From positions 1 to 11,165 of the forward strand of contig URXI01000122.1 in NCBI GenBank assembly GCA_900551775.1: a DNA stretch of 11,165 nucleotides, written 5' to 3'. A program made the position numbers and the translations under genes. The DNA comes from an uncultured Eubacterium sp. Its GTDB lineage: Bacteria > Bacillota > Clostridia > Peptostreptococcales > Anaerovoracaceae. Below are positions 1 through 5,640 of the stretch, piece by piece (the first letter of the stretch is position 1; the number at the start of each line of letters is the position of its first letter). Below the pieces are notes generated by a model. That model was not told the origin of the DNA and made no database searches. It saw nothing but the letters and a program-made list of their open reading frames with translations.

Positions 1-726
1 CCGCCCGTGGCTGACCGCAAAATCCGTCGCCTTTTCGATGGCGTGGCCGATGGTGTGACCGAAGTTCAGCAGCTGTCTGACACCGGTGTCCAGTTCGTCC
101 TCTTCTACAAACTTCTTCTTGATGGCAACACAGCGCTGGATGATGCCTTCCATGCGGCTTTCAGCTGCCGCTCTGTCCTGCAGCAGTTCAAAGAGGGCTG
201 CGTCGGCGATGCAGCCGTATTTGATCACTTCTGCCATGCCGTCCTGCCAGACATCTTCCGGCAGACTCTCAAGGAGCTGGGCATCCTGCCACACCAGGGC
301 CGGCTGATGGAACGCCCCCGCCAGGTTTTTCCCCGCCAGCAGATTGATGGCTGTCTTCCCTCCCACAGAGGAGTCCACCGCCGCCAGCAACGTGGTCGGC
401 ACCTGGATCACTTTGATCCCTCTGAGGTAAGTTGCCGCGGCAAAGCCGGTCAGGTCGCCGACGACGCCGCCGCCCAGGGCGACCAGTGCATCGGACCGGG
501 TCAGGGGAATCTCTGCCAGGAAGTTCAAAAGCTCCAGATAGGTCTGGCCGCTTTTGGATTCCTCTCCCGGCGGAACCACATAGCTTTTGACGTCAAAGCC
601 TGCGCTCTTGAGGCTTTCCATGCATGGATGCAGATATAATTTTTCTACGTTTTTGTCTGTGACTACGACGAGGCTGTCGCCTTTGATGATTTTTCTTGCT
701 TCATTTCCAAGCTGTTCAAGTCGCAT
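1..726 (-). CDS. aroB: 3-dehydroquinate synthase, C-terminus cut by window edge
   Basis: Second step of the shikimate pathway: converts DAHP to 3-dehydroquinate in the cytoplasm, using NAD and a divalent metal. Only the first 242 residues are in the window; the frame is open to base 1. Visible motifs are the NAD-binding GGGVVGDLTGFAAATYLRG (85-103), VPTTLLAAVDSSVGGKTAIN (109-128), MAEVIKYG (164-171), NFGHTIGHAIE (221-231) and SHG (239-241). By family knowledge the metal ligands should be E166, H224 and H240. The chosen ATG follows GAGGT by about 9 bases and lies inside tyrA, giving a 64-bp overlap. An in-frame ATG at 750 with an AAGGA just upstream would add 8 residues. The N-terminus is a little shorter than usual for AroB. 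Third gene of the aroF-tyrA-aroB operon, so probably under the same leader control. Confidence 0.96.
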   Translation of the reverse strand, partial: MRLEQLGNEARKIIKGDSLVVVTDKNVEKLYLHPCMESLKSAGFDVKSYVVPPGEESKSGQTYLELLNFLAEIPLTRSDALVALGGGVVGDLTGFAAATYLRGIKVIQVPTTLLAAVDSSVGGKTAINLLAGKNLAGAFHQPALVWQDAQLLESLPEDVWQDGMAEVIKYGCIADAALFELLQDRAAAESRMEGIIQRCVAIKKKFVEEDELDTGVRQLLNFGHTIGHAIEKATDFAVSHGR

Positions 727-1562
727 AATTTGTCTACCTCGCTCTTGCATTCCTTTCCTTCTTTCAGCAGACGGATCAGCTCCTCCGAGTCGTTGTCTTC
801 CAGGGCTTTCTGGTATTTCTGCAGTTCTGTGATCAGTCCCGCCAGTTCTGCGCCCAGGTTATCTCTGTTCTCGATGAAAAGCTCCGTCCACATCGCTTCG
901 TCCAGGTAAGCCACTCTGGTAAAATCCTTGTAGCTTCCTGCCGATACCATATTTTTGTTGTGCAAAATCGCCGTTTTGCTCTTGATAAATCCGTTGGAAA
1001 CAATGTGGGGCATCTGTGAGGTGAAGGCGATGACTTTGTCATGCTCTTCTGCAGTGGAGAAAGAGATTCTTCCGAATCCCGCCGCCTGCAGGATTTTCTT
1101 CACCTTGCACATCAGGTCGAGATCGTTGTGATCGTCCGGCACCAGGATAAAAGGTGCATCGTCAAAGAGATCTGCGCTGCTGTGCTTGAATCCACCCTTT
1201 TCTTTTCCTGCCATGGGATGCCCGCCCAGATAATTGATTCCGTACCTGCGGGCCATGTCATAGCCTGCCCTGCATACGTTGCGCTTTGTTCCGCAGCAGT
1301 CGATGATGATTGTTTCTTTTGACAGTCTGGGTGCATTCTGTTCCATCCACTTAATTGCTTCCGCCGGAGTGATTGCGATAAAGATGACGTCGCACTTGCT
1401 AAAGTGTGCTTCGTCCAGTTCTCCGTCGATGGCCTCCGCCATCTTGGCAAATTCAGTAGTCAGATTGTTTTGATCGCTCCCCAGAACTGTAGCACCGGCT
1501 CTTTTATAGGCTTTTGCCAGAGATCCTCCGATCAGCCCCAGTCCTACAATTCCGATATTCAT
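663..1562 (-). CDS. tyrA: Prephenate dehydrogenase
   Basis: Oxidative decarboxylation of prephenate to 4-hydroxyphenylpyruvate, the committed step to tyrosine. The 299-residue protein starts with a Rossmann motif, GLGLIGGS (7-14), and has D30 at the end of the second strand, as expected for NAD rather than NADP. The family signatures GGHPMAG (113-119, H115) and TSQMPHIVSN (181-190, H186) are present, followed by the helical C-terminal dimerisation domain (about 180-280). There is no fused chorismate mutase and no C-terminal ACT domain, so tyrosine control may sit elsewhere, for example in the leader RNA or AroF. The ATG directly abuts the aroF stop (TAAATG), with GAGG 8 bases upstream inside aroF, indicating translational coupling. 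Its last 64 bp overlap aroB. Confidence 0.96.
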   Translation of the reverse strand: MNIGIVGLGLIGGSLAKAYKRAGATVLGSDQNNLTTEFAKMAEAIDGELDEAHFSKCDVIFIAITPAEAIKWMEQNAPRLSKETIIIDCCGTKRNVCRAGYDMARRYGINYLGGHPMAGKEKGGFKHSSADLFDDAPFILVPDDHNDLDLMCKVKKILQAAGFGRISFSTAEEHDKVIAFTSQMPHIVSNGFIKSKTAILHNKNMVSAGSYKDFTRVAYLDEAMWTELFIENRDNLGAELAGLITELQKYQKALEDNDSEELIRLLKEGKECKSEVDKLCDLNSLEMKQEKSSKATASS

Positions 1563-2561
1563 TTAGATCACCTCTCTTATCTTTCTTACCTGGTCCATAA
1601 CGTCTTTGAACTGTGCCGGCGTCAGTGACTGCGGTCCGTCGCAGAGCGCTTTTGCCGGGTTGTTATGGACTTCTATCATCAGGCCGTCTGCGCCGCACGC
1701 TGTCGCCGCCAGGGCCATTGGTTTTACAAGGTTTGCATGACCCGTGGCGTGGCTCGGGTCGATGACCACCGGCAGATGGGTCAGGTTGTGCAGCACCGGC
1801 ACCGCCGAAAGGTCCAACGTGTTTCTGGTGTATGTCTCAAAGGTTCTGATGCCTCTTTCACAGAGGATGATGTTCTCGTTGCCGCCTGCCATGATGTATT
1901 CGGCGCTCATCAACAGCTCCTTGAGGGTGTTGGCAAGACCCCTCTTGAGGAGGATGGTCTTCTTGGTTCTGCCCAGCTCTTTGAGCATTTCGAAGTTCTG
2001 CATGTTTCTCGCGCCCACCTGGATCACATCTACATCTTCAAATAGCGGAAGGTGGTTGGCGTTCATGATCTCCGTGACGATAGGAAGGCCGGTGGCTTTT
2101 TTCGCCTCCAGCAGCAGCTCGATGCCTTCTGCCTTCATGCCCTGGAAATCGTATGGGGAAGTTCTCGGCTTGAATGCGCCGCCTCTGAGCATGGTTGCTC
2201 CGGCAGCCTTGACGCCTTCTGCCACTTCTCTGATCTGCTCCGGTGTCTCTACGGAGCACGGTCCTGCGATGACGGCAAAATGTCCGCCGCCGCATTTCGC
2301 GCCCAGCACGTCGATGACGGAATCTTCCGGATGGAACTTCCTGTTGGCGCTCTTGAACGGATCGGAAATCAGCGTTACCTTCTCCACGATATCGAGCAGC
2401 TCCAGCATCTCTACGTCGATGCCACTGGTGTCTCCGATGAGCCCCAGGACCGTCTGGTATGCGCCGATGAACTCGTGCACCTGCACGCCCTGCGCCTCGA
2501 ACCACTGAATCAGTTGATTTCTCTGTTCCTCTGTTGTTTCTGGTTTTAAAGTAGTGATCAT
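1563..2561 (-). CDS. aroF: DAHP synthase, type I-beta (3-deoxy-7-phosphoheptulonate synthase)
   Basis: Condenses phosphoenolpyruvate and erythrose 4-phosphate, the entry step of the shikimate pathway. The 332 residues match the Thermotoga maritima-type layout: an N-terminal ferredoxin-like regulatory domain (about 1-65) and a TIM barrel (about 85-332). Barrel motifs are IAGPCSVE (98-105), RGGAFKPRTSPY (126-137), KRGLANT (206-212), DPSHATGH (268-275) and GLMIEVH (293-299). Predicted metal ligands are C102, H271, E297 and D308, almost the same numbering as the Thermotoga enzyme. In that family the N-terminal domain binds Tyr or Phe for feedback inhibition; I infer the same here. The start has GAGG 7 bases upstream. 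First full gene of the aro operon, placed directly behind a Tyr/Phe leader peptide and attenuator. Confidence 0.96.
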   Translation of the reverse strand: MITTLKPETTEEQRNQLIQWFEAQGVQVHEFIGAYQTVLGLIGDTSGIDVEMLELLDIVEKVTLISDPFKSANRKFHPEDSVIDVLGAKCGGGHFAVIAGPCSVETPEQIREVAEGVKAAGATMLRGGAFKPRTSPYDFQGMKAEGIELLLEAKKATGLPIVTEIMNANHLPLFEDVDVIQVGARNMQNFEMLKELGRTKKTILLKRGLANTLKELLMSAEYIMAGGNENIILCERGIRTFETYTRNTLDLSAVPVLHNLTHLPVVIDPSHATGHANLVKPMALAATACGADGLMIEVHNNPAKALCDGPQSLTPAQFKDVMDQVRKIREVI

Positions 2562-2661
2562 GTCTTTACCTCTCTCTTTCTCTTGCCTTCAAAATCCGCC
2601 TCGGGCGAGTCGCCTCCGGCCTGTCGACTAATGTCATGGCCTCTGCCATTCTCTTCGGGGA

Positions 2662-2705
2662 AAAATGAAAAAACTCCCGCGGCCGGTAAGCTACAGGAGT
2701 TTTTC
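2662..2705 (-). terminator. Attenuator terminator in the aroF leader
   Basis: On the minus strand the arm at 2704-2696 (AAAAACTCC) pairs with the arm at 2677-2668 (GGAGTTTTTT) around an 18-base loop that can partly pair further (CTCCTG with CGGGAG). A T-rich tract follows (TTTTTTCATTTTT). It lies between the leader peptide stop and aroF, about 100 bases before the aroF start, so it must be read through for aroF-tyrA-aroB expression. Its 5' arm is shared with the antiterminator. Confidence 0.75.
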
Positions 2706-2755
2706 AAGTAATTTGTCATTATTTTAGGATTTTAATTATAGCAATTACTCAAAAC
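2699..2755 (-). promoter_or_regulatory. Antiterminator hairpin, mutually exclusive with the terminator
   Basis: In the transcript, GUUUUgAGUAAUU (2755-2743) can pair with AAUUACUugAAAAAC (2713-2699): 7 bp plus 5 bp around a small internal loop. The 3' arm contains bases 2705-2699, which belong to the 5' arm of the terminator, so both hairpins cannot form together. The 5' arm lies within the last codons of the leader peptide ORF, where a ribosome finishing translation would cover it. This is seen by hand pairing; no folding energy was computed. Confidence 0.6.
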
Positions 2756-2842
2756 TTTTTTGTGCAGCAAAACCGACTTTTCCCTTGCGCTAAAGAAAAA
2801 GTAATAAAAGTAATATTCTGCTGCAAATACTAAGCTTCTCAT
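2732..2842 (-). CDS. Tyr/Phe-rich leader peptide of the aroF operon (36 aa)
   Basis: Short ORF starting at ATG 2842, with AAGGGA about 10 bases upstream, and ending in TAA. Residues 9-18 read EYYFYYFFFS: four Tyr and four Phe codons within eight positions (2815-2792). This resembles the control-codon runs of pheL-type leader peptides known from enterobacteria, here with both amino acids. It sits about 28 bases behind a predicted start of transcription and is followed by an antiterminator, a terminator and aroF, the gene for the entry step to Tyr and Phe. Inferred role: when charged Tyr- or Phe-tRNA is short, the ribosome stalls at codons 10-17, the antiterminator forms and aroF-tyrA-aroB are transcribed. 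A longer reading from a TTG at 2980 is open but has no good support. Confidence 0.72.
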   Translation of the reverse strand: MRSLVFAAEYYFYYFFFSAREKSVLLHKKVLSNCYN

Positions 2843-2876
2843 AACTGTGGATTCCCTTCTTGGATTTGATGTTATT

Positions 2877-2905
2877 ACTTTAACATATCCTTTTGTGAGA
2901 ATCAA
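2877..2905 (-). promoter_or_regulatory. Predicted promoter of the aroF operon
   Basis: TTGATT (2905-2900), a 17-base spacer and TAAAGT (2882-2877), with TG one base before the -10 (TGTTAAAGT, extended -10). Transcription would start near 2870, about 28 bases before the leader peptide ATG. Confidence 0.5.
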
Positions 2906-2941
2906 GGGTTTTTCACAAAAATTATTGTTCTTTTTTGTGAA
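2891..2941. promoter_or_regulatory. Three TTTTGTGA boxes, candidate operator
   Basis: TTTTGTGA occurs at 2891-2898 (between -35 and -10), inverted as TCACAAAA at 2913-2920, and again direct at 2933-2940. The upstream pair forms a perfect 10-bp inverted repeat, TTCACAAAAA (2912-2921) and TTTTTGTGAA (2932-2941), separated by 10 bp. Box spacing is about 20-22 bp, two helical turns. This suggests binding of a dimeric regulator; which protein is unknown. Confidence 0.45.
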
Positions 2942-3191
2942 CTTGGAACAAAATACTCTTGATTTCGTGTTTGAAATCAAATACCGATTCCTTTATCTAT
3001 AAGGCGTTCTAAATTATCATGTGGGTAGAAATATATAATCTGTTATGAAATCATGGAGACGTTCTCTTATTGATCTTGCCATAAATTGAAGTTGTCAAAC
3101 TTGACTGATCCAAGCCGACTGAAAAGGGAGGCGCAGCACGGCAGACTTGCGTTAGCAAGGCTGCAAAACCCCTGTGGGCGTACCATATCAG
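2942..3191. other. Intergenic, no gene seen; one compact hairpin
   Basis: No credible gene on either strand. The right part holds a GC-rich patch in an otherwise AT-rich gap, with a compact hairpin at 3141-3164: GCAG-CTTGC, loop GTTA, GCAAG-CTGC, with one A/G mismatch. CCCCTGTGGGCGTACCA (3170-3186) has a tRNA-3'-end look, but no cloverleaf can be drawn. Together with the terminator at 3192-3222 this could be a small plus-strand RNA or an insertion scar. No convincing promoter was found. Confidence 0.35.
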
Positions 3192-3226
3192 AAACCCCTA
3201 GAACATTTCATTCTAGGGGTTTTGTT
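3192..3226. terminator. Bidirectional Rho-independent terminator
   Basis: AAACCCCTAGAA (3192-3203) and TTCTAGGGGTTT (3211-3222) form a perfect 12-bp stem with a 7-base loop. The better T-tract is on the plus strand (GGGGTTTTGTTTG). On the minus strand it lies about 85 bases after the lipoprotein gene stop and could end that transcript before the aro operon. Confidence 0.7.
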
Positions 3227-3307
3227 TGTATGGCCTACCAAAAACGGTTTTTTAACACTATGTACAGTATCATGGCAATATGGTTCCTCTCTCGTAATGG
3301 GCATCAC

Positions 3308-4114
3308 TTATAAATTCTTCATTAATTTCATATATTCTTCAAAGTCGATCCCAGCAGCCTTACAGGCTTCAGATAGTGTTAAACCATCATATGTCATGAG
3401 TCTCTTTACAGCTGCAAGGATGCCTCTGATTTCCTCTAACGGAACCTTGGCGTCAGACTCTCGCAAAAGCAATCCTTTATAATCATCATAAGACATCCCG
3501 ATTGCTTCGCATGCTTTCTCTATAGTCGTATCCTTATTCTTGGCAATATTTGCAACAGACCTCAGGATCCCTTTGACTTCATCATCCGATATATATGCAG
3601 CCGGCTGGTTGTTTTTCACATCAGCTCTGTCTAATATTTGCTGATCTGTGTAATGGATATTTCCCAAATAAGTGGATCCATCTCTATGAGCTACCATCAC
3701 ATTGTCAAAAGTATCCATGAAGGTTCTCCCATTTTGGGTATACTTGTAGCCTACAACTTTTACAAATTCCACTTTTTCATCATAGGCATATTCGAATTTA
3801 TGGCTTTCTTTTCCAGGAGTGAGTTTTTCCGACTTGTTTTCATCAGTTGCTTCAATGTAATTCAAATTTTTATCGCACGCATAAACTAGTATTCCTTCTA
3901 GTGTGAATGAATCATCTGACATATTTTTTGCTTTGTAGGATACTTTTTTTATTTCTGAAGAATCATCTTCAACGCCGGTCAAAGATAGAATAATCTTGTC
4001 CTGAACTGAATTCAATACTGCTTCATTCTTATTATCACCTGGCTCTGAAGAACAAGCCACGAAACAGAAACATATTGCAGCGACCATGCATACCGTACAT
4101 ATTATTTTTTTCAT
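3308..4114 (-). CDS. Putative lipoprotein with duplicated C-terminal helical motif (268 aa)
   Basis: I do not recognise the family. The start chosen is ATG 4114, which has AGAGG 8 bases upstream and opens a type II signal peptide: MKK, a hydrophobic stretch, then FVAC with C21 as the predicted lipidated cysteine. An upstream in-frame GTG at 4174 would add 20 charged residues before the signal and is less likely. Residues about 35-145 are predicted beta-rich (ILVYACDKNLNYIEAT, FEYAYDEKVEFVKVVGYKY), recalling secreted FxLYD-like domains; this is only a resemblance. Residues 175-217 and 224-266 are two imperfect copies of a helix-rich motif with the pattern E(V/I)xGIL..V....T..xAC.A.G....Y, which looks helix-turn-helix-like although the protein should be outside the membrane. 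AT-rich compared with the flanking aro and dehydratase genes. Single-gene unit with its own promoter. Confidence 0.85.
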   Translation of the reverse strand: MKKIICTVCMVAAICFCFVACSSEPGDNKNEAVLNSVQDKIILSLTGVEDDSSEIKKVSYKAKNMSDDSFTLEGILVYACDKNLNYIEATDENKSEKLTPGKESHKFEYAYDEKVEFVKVVGYKYTQNGRTFMDTFDNVMVAHRDGSTYLGNIHYTDQQILDRADVKNNQPAAYISDDEVKGILRSVANIAKNKDTTIEKACEAIGMSYDDYKGLLLRESDAKVPLEEIRGILAAVKRLMTYDGLTLSEACKAAGIDFEEYMKLMKNL

Positions 4115-4195
4115 ATGCTTTACCTCTTTTATCTCCTTTTGTACTATGTCTATTACAACTATTTTTAAAAACACGCATCCTTTCCAATTACGCTC

Positions 4196-4224
4196 TTTAT
4201 ATACTAAACAAATTTTAGCGCCAA
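4196..4224 (-). promoter_or_regulatory. Predicted promoter of the lipoprotein gene
   Basis: TTGGCG (4224-4219), a 17-base spacer and TATAAA (4201-4196). Transcription would start near 4189, about 75 bases before the chosen ATG. The stretch between 4114 and 4282 otherwise shows nothing. Confidence 0.5.
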
Positions 4225-4281
4225 AATTATTTTACATAAAGCCTTGTGCTGAGAACCTTAAGGCATGCAACACCTCTTTTC

Positions 4282-4473
4282 TCACCTACAGAACTTAAAT
4301 GTGGCTCCGGCTATAGAACAAATAAACAACATAGGTAGTCCGATAAGCATGGCAAAACTCAGGAATTTTGCCATAATGATAAGTTCCGCAGCCACGTATA
4401 GGCATAGCAACAGTATCGCTGACCGATTACTGTTTCACGCAGGTCATCCCTACACCTTCTTCCTTCCTATCAT
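4282..4473 (-). pseudogene. Decayed small membrane-protein gene
   Basis: Immediately after the stop of the 127-aa gene (TAAATG) one frame reads MIGRKKV, then three stops (TAG, TGA, TGA) within six codons, then 50 open codons. These encode two hydrophobic segments (AILLLCLYVAA and MAKFLSFAMLIGLPMLFICS) and end in TGA. The abutting ATG, the shared frame and the membrane-like composition suggest a former fourth gene of the membrane operon. An alternative is an intact 30-aa peptide starting at ATG 4380, but no ribosome binding site is apparent there. A second ATG at 4447, preceded by AAGG, is out of frame with the hydrophobic part. The family is not recognised. Confidence 0.35.
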
Positions 4474-4857
4474 TTAATCAGAGTCCTCTTCGACATGATG
4501 TATATATTTACTGTACTTTGACTCCTCCAGTTTTATATAAATTTCCTCCAGGTTCTCTTTGCTGGTGAAAATCTCTGTACCTACATCTAGCATATTGGCT
4601 GCAAAATTCCTCTCCACCATGGGGTCCAAACTCGACACCTTCTCTTTTCCTGCCCCCGCCAGCGAAAACCCCTCAGGCGGAGATTTTGCAACAATGCCGA
4701 TTTCCCCATAAATTCTATCATTGATACAGACCATTGGTTTATATCCATATATCTCCTTTGCCGGGAAAGGGTCGCCAGACATAAACACCCCAAAAATCAC
4801 ACAGATGCATGCTGCCAATAGTAACGGCAGCAGCGGATTTTTTAAAAGTTTTTTCAT
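4474..4857 (-). CDS. Hypothetical membrane-anchored protein (127 aa)
   Basis: No family recognised. One N-terminal hydrophobic segment (about 8-26) after MKKLLK could be a signal anchor or uncleaved signal. The rest (27-127) is a small soluble domain, probably extracytoplasmic, with KPMVCINDRIYGE (40-52) and a charged tail. The ATG follows the preceding stop by one base (TAAAATG) with GGAGA inside the upstream gene. This implies translational coupling and a shared function with the 148-aa membrane protein. Third gene of the 42/148/127-aa operon. Confidence 0.8.
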   Translation of the reverse strand: MKKLLKNPLLPLLLAACICVIFGVFMSGDPFPAKEIYGYKPMVCINDRIYGEIGIVAKSPPEGFSLAGAGKEKVSSLDPMVERNFAANMLDVGTEIFTSKENLEEIYIKLEESKYSKYIHHVEEDSD

Positions 4858-4858
4858 T

Positions 4859-5305
4859 TTATTTCTCCAACTTCACTTTGCCGTAAAGATACCACTGAAA
4901 AAGAGCAAAGGCTGCCACTGCCAGGAATGCCGACAGCCAAAAGGTTCCCATTGCGCTGGACAAGCCAAAATGCAAATCCATGGCGGCATCAGGTTCATAG
5001 ATAGTCCATAGGTATCTTTTGAAAAAGAGGATGGAATAGATGTATATCCCCAGGATTCCTGCAAAGGCTGCTTCCCCCAAGAGAGCATACCACCGTTTCG
5101 GCTTGTCTACTAACGTCCAAATGAACAGAATCAGGATAACAAAGGGGATCCACAGGTAATGCTCCATCACAACCTCATATCCCCAGAACAAAGGTGCATT
5201 GTCACCTCGGTCGAACCATGGCAAAAGGCTGGAACAAAGCATCAAAACAAATGCGACTTTGAAAGCGCGCGCAATTGATTTGGTTTTGTCAATCTCAACT
5301 ACCAT
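4859..5305 (-). CDS. Hypothetical four-span membrane protein (148 aa)
   Basis: Not recognised. Four hydrophobic segments lie at about 12-30, 50-66, 74-95 and 119-141, with short polar loops (WFDRGDN at 30-36, VDKPKR at 66-71, YEPDAAMD at 103-110). The start chosen is ATG 5305, preceded by GGAGGAGG about 6 bases upstream. The frame stays open to 5380, but that extension overlaps the 42-aa gene and is cysteine- and arginine-rich nonsense. It lies 19 bases after the 42-aa gene and one base before the 127-aa gene, so it is the middle gene of a membrane operon. Confidence 0.82.
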   Translation of the reverse strand: MVVEIDKTKSIARAFKVAFVLMLCSSLLPWFDRGDNAPLFWGYEVVMEHYLWIPFVILILFIWTLVDKPKRWYALLGEAAFAGILGIYIYSILFFKRYLWTIYEPDAAMDLHFGLSSAMGTFWLSAFLAVAAFALFQWYLYGKVKLEK

Positions 5306-5324
5306 ACTTTTCCTCCTCCGTACT

Positions 5325-5453
5325 TTACACTCTGCCTCGCAGCAGCTGATAGATCTTGTACAACAAAATCGGCGTTGCAATAATTGCTGCTACGATTACG
5401 CCCTTAATTAAAAGCGCCGCAATCATCAATAAAGTTGGTAATATGTCTAGCAT
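5325..5453 (-). CDS. Small single-span membrane peptide (42 aa)
   Basis: ATG at 5453 with a strong GGAGG site about 11 bases upstream, ending in TAA 19 bases before the next gene. Nearly all of residues 3-33 are hydrophobic (LPTLLMIAALLIKG, VIVAAIIATPILL), followed by a basic tail, YKIYQLLRGRV, expected in the cytoplasm. It is the first gene behind the promoter at 5515-5488. The size and position fit a small regulatory or structural partner of the four-span protein, but the function is unknown. Confidence 0.75.
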   Translation of the reverse strand: MLDILPTLLMIAALLIKGVIVAAIIATPILLYKIYQLLRGRV

Positions 5454-5487
5454 AGTTTTCCTTTCCTCCTTAACCCCTTCTCTCTTC

Positions 5488-5515
5488 ATTTTATCCTATA
5501 TTTTTATTGAGTCAA
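5488..5515 (-). promoter_or_regulatory. Predicted promoter of the 42/148/127-aa membrane operon
   Basis: TTGACT (5515-5510), a 16-base spacer and TAAAAT (5493-5488). Transcription would start near 5481, about 28 bases before the first ATG. Confidence 0.6.
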
Positions 5516-5530
5516 TATATAGGAAGCATA

Positions 5531-5550
5531 TTTAAGAATTCTTAAGAATT
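5531..5550 (-). promoter_or_regulatory. Tandem 10-bp repeat, candidate response-regulator site
   Basis: On the minus strand AATTCTTAAG is followed directly by AATTCTTAAA, two copies one helical turn apart, ending 15 bases upstream of the -35. Such phased direct repeats next to a -35 are typical of OmpR/PhoB-family activators. The junction also creates a perfect 14-bp palindrome (5532-5545), so a dimeric repressor is an alternative. No regulator gene is in the window. Confidence 0.5.
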
Positions 5551-5588
5551 GTCTATGCACCCTCTGCCATAATTTCGTCCACACAACT

Positions 5589-5629
5589 AAAAAACGGAGT
5601 GAAAATTGAATACGATCAATTTTCCTCCG
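5589..5629 (-). terminator. Rho-independent terminator of the CooC/dehydratase operon
   Basis: On the minus strand CGGAG plus GAAAATTG-type pairing (5629-5617 with 5608-5595, one bulged base, 8-base loop), then a run of six T (5594-5589). It begins about 12 bases after the stop of the 241-aa gene and separates that operon from the membrane operon promoter. Confidence 0.75.
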
Positions 5630-5640
5630 CTCCACGTTTT

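Noticed and set aside
7..639. 210-codon plus-strand frame opposite aroB
   Set aside because: It is antisense to an unmistakable aroB with conserved motifs; composition is that of a shadow frame.
2566..2649. 27-aa ORF rich in Arg and Glu before aroF
   Set aside because: The only purine-rich sequence upstream touches the start codon, and the Arg/Glu richness comes from the aroF ribosome-site region. No reason to call it a gene.
2735..2743. Perfect extended -10 (TGCTATAAT, minus strand) just before the attenuator
   Set aside because: It lies in the last codons of the leader peptide. A transcript starting there would lack the antiterminator 5' arm and run straight into the terminator, so it is probably chance.
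2562..3060. T-box riboswitch in the aroF leader
   Set aside because: No T-box consensus (GGGTGGNACCGCG) or specifier-loop layout is visible; the leader peptide model explains the region better.
3131..3186. Possible tRNA on the plus strand (GCGCAGCACGGCAGAC, then GTGGGCGTACCA)
   Set aside because: The central hairpin has a 4-base loop rather than a 7-base anticodon loop, and there is no T-loop TTCGA or matching acceptor stem.
4351..4372. GGCAAAA/TTTTGCC hairpin as terminator of the membrane operon
   Set aside because: It has no T-tract and lies inside the decayed gene; the 7-bp stem alone is not enough.
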